DNA of 64,000 nt, from the NCBI GenBank assembly GCA_002345965.1, contig DDTF01000017.1, positions 106,065-170,064 of the forward strand, read 5' to 3'. The position numbers and the translations under genes were made by a program. Shown piece after piece: positions 50,175-58,804 of the stretch. A model generated the notes under the pieces. It worked only from the letters and a program-made list of their open reading frames with translations, ran no database searches and was not told the DNA's origin. Origin of the DNA: Flammeovirgaceae bacterium UBA2371. Its GTDB lineage: Bacteria; Bacteroidota; Bacteroidia; Cytophagales; Cyclobacteriaceae. Every line of letters begins with the position of its first letter. Position 1 is the first letter of the stretch.

Positions 50175-53100
50175 TTAACTAATACCCAACCTTCTGTTCA
50201 CTTTCTCTACCAACAGGTACATGGCAGGTACTACTACCAGCGTAAGGAAGGTTGCAAACGTAAGTCCATAGATGATTGTCCAGGATAAAGGTCCCCAGAA
50301 CATCACGCTATCGCCCCCAATGTAGAAGTCTGCATCATAGGTTTGGAAAAACTTGATAAAATCGATGTTGATACCCACTGCCAATGGAATCAGTCCCAAC
50401 ACGGTAGTAATGGCAGTCAACAACACAGGACGCAGACGTGTTTTACCTGCTTCAGCAATGGCTTTTATTACCTGATCCATTGGCAAGCGCTCCACTCCCA
50501 TCTCTTCCCTCATTCTCTTTTTCTTCAACTCGATAAAGTCAATCAACACGATGGCATTGTTTACTACCACACCTGCCAGGGAGATAATTCCAATCATGGT
50601 CATAATCACCACAAAGTCCATTCGGAATATCAGCAAACCAAGGAACACACCTATGGTACTGAATACAACCGATGTCATGATAATTAAAGGCGCTGTAATT
50701 TTATTGAACTGCGCTACAATGATGAGAAAGATTAGGAATACGGCCAGCAACAAAGCACCGCCCAAAAAGCTGAACTCTTCTGCTTGTTTTTCCTGTTCCC
50801 CACCAAATTTAAAGGCATATCCTGGAGGCATTTTAAAGTCAACCAACAATAGTTTTATCTGATCATTGATTTCCGTTGCATTGTATCCACTCAATACGTT
50901 TGAAGTGATTGTGATCATGCGCTTTAAATCTTTTCTCTTTACGGAACCATAAGTAGAAGTAAGCTCGGCTTTGGCTACAGACGAAATAGGAACTTGAGCA
51001 ATTCTGCCGCTTGTCTGATCACGGAAAGTGATGCTCTTATTCATCAAAGCATCTATATCATAACGATACTTATCATCCAGGCGCAACTGTATCTTATAAT
51101 CGTCCTCACCTTGTTTGTACTTTGAAATTTCTTTTCCAAAAAGAGAAGTACGCACTTCGTTGGCTACCGAATAAGTTGACAAACCAAATCTTCTCGCCTT
51201 TTCACGATCTATGTTTACAATCAGCTCAGGTTTACCCGTCTCCAAATCAGTTTTGAGTTTTTCAATACCCGGTATTCCAGATTCATTGATGGTCTTTTTC
51301 ATGTCTTCCGCCACTTTGGTAAGTGTCAGATAGTCATCTCCTGAAAGCTCAATCTGGATGGGCTTTCCTGTAGGCGGACCATCCGCATTCTTATCGACAG
51401 TCACAGTTACACCAGGATATCCTTGAATGCCATTGCGTACTTCATCCAGAATGGTATTGGTATCAATACCATCGCGGTATTTAAAATCGACAAAGTTAAC
51501 GGTAATCCGGGCCTTGTTAGGTGTGTCTGCCTGACCGATGTTGGATGGATCGTTGGGATCGCCAGTACCTTGCCCTACGTTTCCAATTACCGATTCAACA
51601 ATTTTATCATAAGGTTTTACCAATTCAATCACTTTGTCTTCTATCATGCGGGTAAACCTGTCAGTTTCCTCAATGTCGGTGCCGACAGGGTACTCAATAA
51701 AGACGTTGATGTACTTTGGCACATTGACGGGGAAGTAGAGCACCTTAGGGGGAAATACAACCATCAACGCAATTGAAATGAATAACAAAGCTACAGCACC
51801 ACCAAAAAACCTGCGTGGGTTCTTTCCTCTAAGTGCAAACTCAACCAGTCTGGAGTAACTTGATTCAAGCCTTGGCAAGTAGCTGTGCTGGAACTTGTGC
51901 GATGCTGGTACAAAAACATACACATTCAATAAGGTAAGCAAAGCCAGGGCAATGAATATATTGCCAATCCAATATACCTGCAAGAGGATTATCAAAGCGC
52001 CCAAGCCAATGTAAATGGCTACACGCTTCCACATTTTCTTTTTGTCAATAACAGAGTCGCTTTCATGCTTCATCGAGATGGAAGCAATCACTGGCACAAT
52101 CACCAATCCTACAAACAAGGAGGAGGACAACACTACTATCAATGTGATCGGAAGGTACTTCATGAACTCTCCCATAATTCCCGGCCACATGGCCAAAGGT
52201 AAAAAGGCTGCCAGTGTAGTTGCAGTAGAGGCGATAATTGGCCAGGCAATTTCGCCAACACCCAATTTTGCTGCACTCAACAAGTCATAACCTTCTTCAT
52301 AAAGTCGATACACGTTCTCTACTACCACAATTCCATTATCCACCAACATACCAAGTGCCATGATCATACCGAACAATACCATCATGTTGATGGTATAACC
52401 CATCGCACCCAACACCAAAAATGACAACAGCATCGATAATGGAATGGCGATACCTACAAACAAGGCATTGCGTGTACCCAGGAACAACATTAAAACGCCA
52501 ACCACCACAATCACACCGGAGATGATGTTATTCTCCAAACTGCTTACCATTTCTTTGGTAAATGACGATTGATCATTGGTAATGCTTATGTTAAGGTCAG
52601 CTGGAAAAACTTCCGCCTTTGCCTTGGCAAGTACTGCATTTACCTTGTCAGTGGCATTCAACAGGTTTTGGCCACTTCGCTTAATTACGTCTACCATCAC
52701 CACAGGCTTTTTCGCAAGACGAGCATAGCTTTTCGTTTCCACATAATCAAACTCAATGGTGGCCACATCTCTCAGGTAAACGATGTTGCCCTTCTCATGC
52801 TTCACAATTACATCCTGCAGCTGCTTGGGATTGGTGAACTCACCGACCACACGCAACGTTCTACGAATGCCGTCATCCAAAATATTACCACCAGAAAGCG
52901 TCACGTTTTCAGCTTTAATGGCGTTTTCAATATCAGAAAAATTCAGTTTGCGAGCTTCCAGATCGTAAGGATCGACTTTGATCTTTACTTCCTTCTCATC
53001 CACTCCCCTGATTTCTACTTTCGAAATTTCAGTGATGCCTTCAATTTCATCTTCAAGGTATTCTGCATAGTCTTTGAGTTGCTCTAAAGAATAGTTACCT

Positions 53101-53573
53101 GACAGGTTAATGTTCAAAATAGGAAACTCTGAAAAGTTAAGTTCGAATACATTTGGATCACTGGGAAGGTCATCAGGCAGCTCTGGCTTCGCGCGGTCAA
53201 CGGCATCTTTTACCTTGGTAAGCGCATCTTCCACCTTGGTATCTGTGTTGAACTCTACGATGATGGTTGAGTAATCCTGAACTGAGGTGGATTTAATGTT
53301 ATCCACTTCTGAGATCGTGTTGATTTCTTTTTCAATCTCCCTAGTCACCAGGTTCTCCATGTCTATGGGAGAGTTACCAGGATAGGGCGTGCCGATATAA
53401 ACTATAGGCTGCTTAATTTCAGGATAACTGTCCTTGGGCAAGTTGATGTAGGTTAAGATACCCATCACTGCGATAAGAAAAGCCAGAAACCCAACGGTTG
53501 TTCGATTGGTTATCGCGAGGGTGGTCAACCCAAATTCCTTATCAACTTTAAAATCTTTCTTGTTATCACTCAT
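50175..53573 (-). CDS. RND efflux transporter permease (AcrB family)
   Basis: A 1132-residue inner-membrane pump, somewhat longer than E. coli AcrB (1049). The N-terminal helix follows ITNRTTVGFLAFLIAVMGIL. The proton-relay helix is seen as MALGMLVDNGIVVVENVYR and the second half as GIISLAGVVVNNAIVLIDFIELKK. Two large periplasmic loops are present. It exports small molecules by proton antiport together with the adaptor and TolC proteins. The substrate is unknown. It starts 26 bp after the adaptor gene in the same operon. Confidence 0.95.
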   Translation of the reverse strand: MSDNKKDFKVDKEFGLTTLAITNRTTVGFLAFLIAVMGILTYINLPKDSYPEIKQPIVYIGTPYPGNSPIDMENLVTREIEKEINTISEVDNIKSTSVQDYSTIIVEFNTDTKVEDALTKVKDAVDRAKPELPDDLPSDPNVFELNFSEFPILNINLSGNYSLEQLKDYAEYLEDEIEGITEISKVEIRGVDEKEVKIKVDPYDLEARKLNFSDIENAIKAENVTLSGGNILDDGIRRTLRVVGEFTNPKQLQDVIVKHEKGNIVYLRDVATIEFDYVETKSYARLAKKPVVMVDVIKRSGQNLLNATDKVNAVLAKAKAEVFPADLNISITNDQSSFTKEMVSSLENNIISGVIVVVGVLMLFLGTRNALFVGIAIPLSMLLSFLVLGAMGYTINMMVLFGMIMALGMLVDNGIVVVENVYRLYEEGYDLLSAAKLGVGEIAWPIIASTATTLAAFLPLAMWPGIMGEFMKYLPITLIVVLSSSLFVGLVIVPVIASISMKHESDSVIDKKKMWKRVAIYIGLGALIILLQVYWIGNIFIALALLTLLNVYVFVPASHKFQHSYLPRLESSYSRLVEFALRGKNPRRFFGGAVALLFISIALMVVFPPKVLYFPVNVPKYINVFIEYPVGTDIEETDRFTRMIEDKVIELVKPYDKIVESVIGNVGQGTGDPNDPSNIGQADTPNKARITVNFVDFKYRDGIDTNTILDEVRNGIQGYPGVTVTVDKNADGPPTGKPIQIELSGDDYLTLTKVAEDMKKTINESGIPGIEKLKTDLETGKPELIVNIDREKARRFGLSTYSVANEVRTSLFGKEISKYKQGEDDYKIQLRLDDKYRYDIDALMNKSITFRDQTSGRIAQVPISSVAKAELTSTYGSVKRKDLKRMITITSNVLSGYNATEINDQIKLLLVDFKMPPGYAFKFGGEQEKQAEEFSFLGGALLLAVFLIFLIIVAQFNKITAPLIIMTSVVFSTIGVFLGLLIFRMDFVVIMTMIGIISLAGVVVNNAIVLIDFIELKKKRMREEMGVERLPMDQVIKAIAEAGKTRLRPVLLTAITTVLGLIPLAVGINIDFIKFFQTYDADFYIGGDSVMFWGPLSWTIIYGLTFATFLTLVVVPAMYLLVEKVNRRLGIS

Positions 53574-53599
53574 AAAAATATCTGCATGAGGTGGTTCAA

Positions 53600-54793
53600 T
53601 TATTTCTTTGCTACTGCAGGTAAGACTGCCTTATCCGCAATCATTACCTCCACGCCTTCTGTTAGATCGCGAAAGCCCTGATCTACAATGCGCTCATCAC
53701 CTTTCAGTCCCTCCAGTATCTCCGTCTGATTTGCAGACGATATACCGGCCGAAACGTGAATCTTTCTGGCAATGGTTCCACTTTCTCTCTTTTCTACGAT
53801 GTAGATAAACTGACCGTCTTCATCTTGCTGAATCAAACGAGTAGGTACTGCAAAAGCATTTTCATTAACGTAATCGCGAAGTTGTAATATCACCACTTGA
53901 TTGGGTTTTACAACAAAGTCGACTTTAGGCAATTTGATTTCAACTTCAAATGTTCTGTTCTCCTCGTTGATTACCTGTCCTACCGAAGAGATCACAGAAG
54001 ACAAGGTTTTATTGACCAAGGGAAATAAAATATCGACTTTGTCACCAGCACTAAAGCGACCAATGAATCTTTCTGACACATCAGTTTTTAAATACATTTG
54101 CTCTGTGCTTACAATTCGAACCAACGGAACACCTGGGCTGGCCATTTCTCCTACTCGCGCAGGCAGTTGATCCACAGTTCCCGAAAAGGGAGCCTTGATC
54201 ATTGCCAGATTCAATTGCGCATAGGCGGTAGAAAGTTTTCCTTCTAACGACTCCTTATTGTTCTTTGCTTGCAGGTATTGTACTTCTGTTCCTATTTTTT
54301 TCGCCCACAGTTGGGATTGCTTTTCATAAACAGTAGTTGCCAGCTCAAGTCCGGTTTTCAGTTCAGCAATGGATTTGCGTATTACTTCTGCATCCAGCTC
54401 TATCAAGGTTTGACCCTGACTCACTTTTTGCCCTTCAATTACGTTGATCTTCTTGATCTCGCCACCAATCTGGGCACTCAGATACACATTGCGCCTGGAC
54501 TCAACCGCACCCCTTACTTCCACTTTGTGCTCAAAAGGTTTTTTTTCTGCGATGAACGTAGAAACTAAAATTGCTTTAGTGTTTTGACGCGCAAATTCAG
54601 GATCCAGTAGACTGATCTCTTTTTCAAGTTCAGTAATTTTTCCTTTTACTTCCTGAAGTTGTGTTCGTGCTTTATCCAGCTCTGCCTTCTTGGCTTCCAG
54701 ATTCTTATCTCCTTCTGATCCGCCACATGCCGCAGCGACTAAAAGAATTGCAGGGTATATATATTTCGTCTTCATGTATTGTGAGTATTTCAT
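53600..54793 (-). CDS. RND periplasmic adaptor (membrane fusion) protein
   Basis: A 397-residue lipoprotein. After the start, the segment AILLVAAACGG fits a lipobox. A coiled coil (about 28-65) precedes the HlyD-type region EVRGAVESRRNVYLSAQIGGEI and AELKTGLELA...; lipoyl and beta-barrel domains follow (APFSGTVDQLPARVGEMASPG). ATG at 54793 overlaps the tolC stop (ATGA); a second ATG at 54775 is possible and gives a tidier signal peptide. It links the RND pump to TolC. Confidence 0.93.
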   Translation of the reverse strand: MKYSQYMKTKYIYPAILLVAAACGGSEGDKNLEAKKAELDKARTQLQEVKGKITELEKEISLLDPEFARQNTKAILVSTFIAEKKPFEHKVEVRGAVESRRNVYLSAQIGGEIKKINVIEGQKVSQGQTLIELDAEVIRKSIAELKTGLELATTVYEKQSQLWAKKIGTEVQYLQAKNNKESLEGKLSTAYAQLNLAMIKAPFSGTVDQLPARVGEMASPGVPLVRIVSTEQMYLKTDVSERFIGRFSAGDKVDILFPLVNKTLSSVISSVGQVINEENRTFEVEIKLPKVDFVVKPNQVVILQLRDYVNENAFAVPTRLIQQDEDGQFIYIVEKRESGTIARKIHVSAGISSANQTEILEGLKGDERIVDQGFRDLTEGVEVMIADKAVLPAVAKK

Positions 54794-56133
54794 TTCTTGT
54801 CTAATAATTTTCCGTAAGCCTTTTCTAAATCTACTTTAGCAACAAGGGCATTGTAAACTGCACTGTGGTAATTGGTTTGGGCCTCTTTATAGGAGCTATC
54901 TGCATTGATCACGTCTGTGTTTGATCCAACGCCAGCCTCATATTTGATTTTGGTCACGTTATACACATTCTCCGCCAACTCCATGTTCTCCCTTTGTGCA
55001 ATCATATTATCAATATTCTTCTTTAGGTTAGTTGTTGCCCGCTGAATTTCAACATCGATATTTTTCTGCAACTGGTCCTGACTGATTTCAATTTGCTGTA
55101 ATTGTAGTCTTTTCTGTTGTATCTGCCTGCTCTTCCTCAAGCCATCAAAAATTGGAACATTCAATCTCATGCCCACTACGCCTAATCCAAACCAACGATC
55201 ACCAAAAGCCATTAGATCAGAGAAAGACCCTGCTCCGGTGCTTGCCCCATACCGGCCATACAAGTCTATCTTAGGCAGATATCGAACCTGAGTGTTCTTG
55301 ATATCAAGACTTACTAAATCAAAGTTGGTTTGTAGTGTAGAGAATTCAATGCGATCGTTATAATTGAATCCAGCACCATAGTCAGGCTCCAAAACTTCAA
55401 ATTGAATATCACTTATTCTATCTTTCAATTCCAATGGCGCATTGATATCCATACCCATTTGAAATTTTAACAAAGCATAGCTCAACTCTAATGTCTTTTC
55501 AAAATTTTCCTTCTCTACTTTTATATTGTTGAATTGAACTAAAATTCTGTCTACATCAATCTGCTCGGCAAATCCTGCCTCCAACATTGCTCTTGTATCC
55601 TGAAGTAAGGTATCCAACCGACTGTAGCTTTTGTCAATTAACTCGCGTTGATCATGGTTGACAAGGGCCAGGTAATAGGCTTTTGAAACCGCCTCTATCA
55701 CATCTATTTCAGATTTAATCTTATCTTTTCTGGAAAGGTCAGTATAGGTTCGTGAGGCTTTCAGGCCAACAAAATAGGATCCGTCAAAAATCATTTGACT
55801 AAGGTCTATTCCTGCACTGCCATTGTAAGCTGGAGAAAATTGAACAGGCGAAAACGTACCTGGTTCTCCACCAAAAAATTCGGCTGGAATAAATGAGGTG
55901 GGTACCTTGAAATTATATCCAAGATCTGCATTGGCACTCAATTGCGGCAAACCATCTGCAAGTATCTCGCCCACCCGGTAACGCGAAATATCTAAACTCA
56001 ATTGAGCATTCTTAACATTTTGATTATTCTCTATCGCATAAGTAATACACTCTTGCAAAGACATAACAGTTGTTTGCGCTGTGGCAGCCCAACTGGTAAG
56101 AATAAAAAATGGTATAAGATATAATCGTGTCAT
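54790..56133 (-). CDS. TolC-family outer-membrane efflux protein
   Basis: A 447-residue protein with a signal peptide ending AATAQ (about residue 20). Two repeated OEP units are visible from about residue 27 (LQECITYAIENNQNVKNAQLSLDI) and from about 250 (YNDRIEFSTLQTNFDLVSLDIKN), with YNVTKIKYEAGVGSNTDVINA near the end. It forms the trimeric exit channel for the RND pump. The start overlaps the TetR stop (ATGA), so the four genes are tightly coupled. Confidence 0.93.
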   Translation of the reverse strand: MTRLYLIPFFILTSWAATAQTTVMSLQECITYAIENNQNVKNAQLSLDISRYRVGEILADGLPQLSANADLGYNFKVPTSFIPAEFFGGEPGTFSPVQFSPAYNGSAGIDLSQMIFDGSYFVGLKASRTYTDLSRKDKIKSEIDVIEAVSKAYYLALVNHDQRELIDKSYSRLDTLLQDTRAMLEAGFAEQIDVDRILVQFNNIKVEKENFEKTLELSYALLKFQMGMDINAPLELKDRISDIQFEVLEPDYGAGFNYNDRIEFSTLQTNFDLVSLDIKNTQVRYLPKIDLYGRYGASTGAGSFSDLMAFGDRWFGLGVVGMRLNVPIFDGLRKSRQIQQKRLQLQQIEISQDQLQKNIDVEIQRATTNLKKNIDNMIAQRENMELAENVYNVTKIKYEAGVGSNTDVINADSSYKEAQTNYHSAVYNALVAKVDLEKAYGKLLDKK

Positions 56134-56771
56134 AATTGTGTGGAATTTTCCTTTGCTATCAATTTCTTCTTGTGCTTTTCATATAGCTTTTTCCCCTTTT
56201 CGGTAAAAAGTCCATAGATAAAATGTTCAAATAGCTGCATCTGCACATCAGCCAGGGCAAACTTCTCTGAAGGATACAATGCAGGGTCAAACGCAATCTG
56301 GATGGTCTCCATCCGCATGATCGCAATTATCTCTGTATTCAGTTCTGGTCTGAAGGTGCCTTCTAATTTTCCCTGATCAATGGAACGCTCAATTCGCTTT
56401 TTGATATAGTTGGTCTTGTGGTCAACCCACAAATTCCAGGCTTGGTGATGGTATTTCTGCAGGTCAAAAAGCAGCGATGGATTCATGTTGCGCAAATTTT
56501 CACGCAAGCAGGAAGACATCATAACTATTTCTTCTATGGCATCCTTTGCTTTGCTCGCTACCGCATTCATATCGGCTATGTCCCTGGTAATGTGAGCTTC
56601 AGCGACAGAATAGACCATCTCATCCTTATCCTTAAAATACTGGTACAAAGTTTTTTTGGAGGCCCCTATATGGCTGGAAATGTTATCCATGGAAACACTC
56701 CTTATGCCATAGCGCATGAAAAGCTCCTCCGCACCCTTTAAAATCTTACTTTTTGTGTCTGTCACTTCCAT
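56130..56771 (-). CDS. TetR/AcrR-family regulator of the efflux operon
   Basis: About 213 residues from ATG at 56771, chosen over ATG at 56804 because the upstream sequence holds the promoter and operator and adds a non-conserved piece. The helix-turn-helix is YGIRSVSMDNISSHIGASKKTLYQYFKDKDEMVY (about residues 20-53). The rest is the helical ligand domain. It is the first gene of the efflux operon and probably represses it until a ligand binds. Confidence 0.9.
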   Translation of the reverse strand: MEVTDTKSKILKGAEELFMRYGIRSVSMDNISSHIGASKKTLYQYFKDKDEMVYSVAEAHITRDIADMNAVASKAKDAIEEIVMMSSCLRENLRNMNPSLLFDLQKYHHQAWNLWVDHKTNYIKKRIERSIDQGKLEGTFRPELNTEIIAIMRMETIQIAFDPALYPSEKFALADVQMQLFEHFIYGLFTEKGKKLYEKHKKKLIAKENSTQL

Positions 56772-56780
56772 AATGGGCCG

Positions 56781-56817
56781 CAAAACTACGGAAACTTTAA
56801 ACATATTAAAAGTTTCC
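56781..56817 (-). promoter_or_regulatory. efflux operon promoter and likely TetR operator
   Basis: On the minus strand a -7 element TAGTTTTG (56781-56788) is an exact consensus match. Just upstream, GGAAACTTT (56790-56798) and AAAGTTTCC (56809-56817) form a perfect 9-bp inverted repeat with a 10-bp spacer, covering the -33 zone. This is the normal position for an autorepressor's operator. The -7 box lies about 10 bp before the preferred start codon, so the leader is very short. Confidence 0.6.
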
Positions 56818-56898
56818 TTGGTTTTCTGTGGCTAATAACGAAGCGCTGAAAAGAAGGTTTATTGTTTGTTAATATTTTTTAGAAAAATTTGTAAAATC

Positions 56899-57231
56899 CT
56901 ACTGCTCTGTGTTCTTGACTGGCTCCGTGGCACTTCCCCATCCACACTTGTTTTTCATTTTTTGACGGAAAAGTGCTTTCTCCTCGTCTGTCATACCGCT
57001 CCACTTCTGCTTCCAATAGTTGCTTTTACCCGCGCTGTGCCGTTTACTCAATGGCCACAACAAAATCTTAGAGAGCAGCAAAAGGCCCAATGCCTGCCAA
57101 AAAGTAATCAGCGGCCCCGCAAACAATACTGGCACCAACCAATTCCACAACACTTGCGTAATTAAACCAACGATGCTTATTCCCAGTATCCCCAGCAGCA
57201 CCATTTTCAAAATCCAACTTCCTCGTTTCAT
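56899..57231 (-). CDS. small membrane protein of the ECF sigma operon
   Basis: A 110-residue protein with two hydrophobic segments (about 8-30 and 36-60), then a soluble basic tail with WKQKWSGMTDEEKALFRQKMKNKCG. I recognise no named family. It follows the ECF sigma gene by 16 bp, so it is probably co-transcribed and may be its membrane-bound anti-sigma or sensor partner. It lacks a zinc-finger anti-sigma motif, so this is a guess from position only. Confidence 0.7.
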   Translation of the reverse strand: MKRGSWILKMVLLGILGISIVGLITQVLWNWLVPVLFAGPLITFWQALGLLLLSKILLWPLSKRHSAGKSNYWKQKWSGMTDEEKALFRQKMKNKCGWGSATEPVKNTEQ

Positions 57232-57247
57232 ATCATTATTATTAAGT

Positions 57248-57823
57248 TCAATTGTCGTTCATTAGATCATCATAAAATTGCTGAAGCCGCTTGCGCAAAC
57301 TCAGTATGGCATATCGTTTCCGCGACAGTAGGGTGTTGATAGAAACACCTTCCTCTTCCGCCAACTCCCGAAAACTGCGCTCTTCAATTTCATTTTGAAT
57401 AAATACCTCCCGTTGCGCTTTCGGCAACTCATCCAGGGCATCCGTGATCTCATCCCATATGGCCTCTTTCAGCAACATTGATTCAGGAGAATTGTCCAGA
57501 TCAGGTAAAATTTCTTGCAGTGTCAGCGGTCCATCTTCATTAAAACCGCTTGAATGTGAAAAGTCAGTCCGTTTTGGCCTGGAGGCATCACGTCTGTATC
57601 GATCAATAATTTTATTACGGGCAACTGCGTAAAGCCAGGAGGTTACGCGATCCAAAGAATCAATGGTGTCAAATCCAGCCACAAACTGGTAAAACACATC
57701 CTGAAGGATATCCTCCGCCTCTTCCACTGTAGACACCCTGCCCCGGATAAACCCTAACAGTTTGTCTTTCTCCTTCAGAAATGTGTTTTGCTTCAGTTCT
57801 TGCATGGTCAACTCCATCGCCAT
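57248..57823 (-). CDS. ECF-type RNA polymerase sigma factor
   Basis: A 191-residue sigma-70 family protein. Region 2 is FIRGRVSTVEEAEDILQDVFYQF...WLYAVARNKIIDRYRRDASRP and region 4 is LDELPKAQREVFIQNEIEERSFRELAEEEGVSINTLLSRKRYAILSLRKRL. The long insert between them (about 85-130) is acidic. ATG at 57823 or 57817 both fit; AAGGAG lies 9 bp before the second ATG, which favours 57817. It directs transcription of an unknown regulon, perhaps its own operon. Confidence 0.88.
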   Translation of the reverse strand: MAMELTMQELKQNTFLKEKDKLLGFIRGRVSTVEEAEDILQDVFYQFVAGFDTIDSLDRVTSWLYAVARNKIIDRYRRDASRPKRTDFSHSSGFNEDGPLTLQEILPDLDNSPESMLLKEAIWDEITDALDELPKAQREVFIQNEIEERSFRELAEEEGVSINTLLSRKRYAILSLRKRLQQFYDDLMNDN

Positions 57824-57861
57824 AATCTCCTTGTTGCGTTCGCTTCAAGTGGATAGTCGGG

Positions 57862-57915
57862 ATGAGGGATCAATTTATTTTAAATTGGATTAGTTTTGGT
57901 AAGTCATCCCCTCAT
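57862..57915. promoter_or_regulatory. divergent region of ECF sigma and hydrolase genes
   Basis: TAGTTTTG (57891-57898) is an exact -7 match for the plus-strand hydrolase gene, without a clear -33 box. ATGAGGGAT (57862-57870) and ATCCCCTCAT (57906-57915) form an inverted repeat, one base bulged, around it. Possible operator for one of the two genes. Confidence 0.3.
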
Positions 57916-57935
57916 GTTTTGTCATATTTGCCCAA

Positions 57936-58757
57936 ATGCATTCAGGATATTACCTATTTGAACATCAAAATATAGTTCTGGGTTATTTAAAAGCCGGCTC
58001 TGGACCAACTCCCTTACTCTCTTTTCATGGGTTTGGTCAGAATCATCAAGCTTTCGATTCCCTGGTGGATGAATTAGGTACCCAGTTTACGCTTTATTCA
58101 TTTGATCTTTTTTTTCACGGTAAAAGTGAGTGGCCCAATGGTGAAACCCCAATCTCCAAAGCAGAATGGAAAGCATTGCTTGAGCGCTTTCTGAAGGAGA
58201 ATCAAATCGACAGATTTAGCCTGATGGGTTTCAGTCTGGGAGGCAAATTTGCCCTGGCGAGTCTGGAAGCATTTGCTTCTAAAATAATAGCCATTTATCT
58301 GATGGCCCCGGACGGCATCAAAACCAATTTTTGGTACAGCCTTGCCACCTACCCGGTTGCATTCAGGAGCCTTTTCAAAAGTATGATCACAAAACCAGGC
58401 CGATTTCTGTCAATCGTTCATTTTGCAGGTGCTCTTCGACTTATTGACAAAGGGGTAATGCGCTTTGCACAGTCTCAAATGGATTCTGAAGAAAAAAGAA
58501 AGAGGGTTTACTATTCATGGGTAGTATTCAGGCGGTTTAAATTTGATATGCACCACATTGCCGACATAATCAACAGTCATCAGATAGAACTACACATTAT
58601 AATAGGCCGATTTGACAAAATAATCACGGCTAAAAACATGAACCATTTACTGAGGCACGTACAGGGTCATCAGTTAAAAATACTTGAAACAGGACACAAC
58701 GGATTGATCCAAAGATCGGGTGAACTATTTAGAAATATAGCCTCAAAAAATCATTAA
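57936..58757 (+). CDS. alpha/beta hydrolase
   Basis: A 273-residue cytosolic enzyme. The catalytic triad is visible: Ser100 in MGFSLGGK, Asp227 in GRFDKII and His254 in TGHNGLI. HGFG (31-34) gives the oxyanion hole. It could be an esterase, lipase or C-C hydrolase; the substrate is not readable. It is divergent from the ECF sigma gene and followed by purL after 47 bp, which seems to have its own weak promoter. Confidence 0.85.
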   Translation: MHSGYYLFEHQNIVLGYLKAGSGPTPLLSFHGFGQNHQAFDSLVDELGTQFTLYSFDLFFHGKSEWPNGETPISKAEWKALLERFLKENQIDRFSLMGFSLGGKFALASLEAFASKIIAIYLMAPDGIKTNFWYSLATYPVAFRSLFKSMITKPGRFLSIVHFAGALRLIDKGVMRFAQSQMDSEEKRKRVYYSWVVFRRFKFDMHHIADIINSHQIELHIIIGRFDKIITAKNMNHLLRHVQGHQLKILETGHNGLIQRSGELFRNIASKNH

Positions 58758-58804
58758 AAATCCTGTAATCCTAGTACTTTTACGCCTTCAATATACGCCA
58801 TCAA

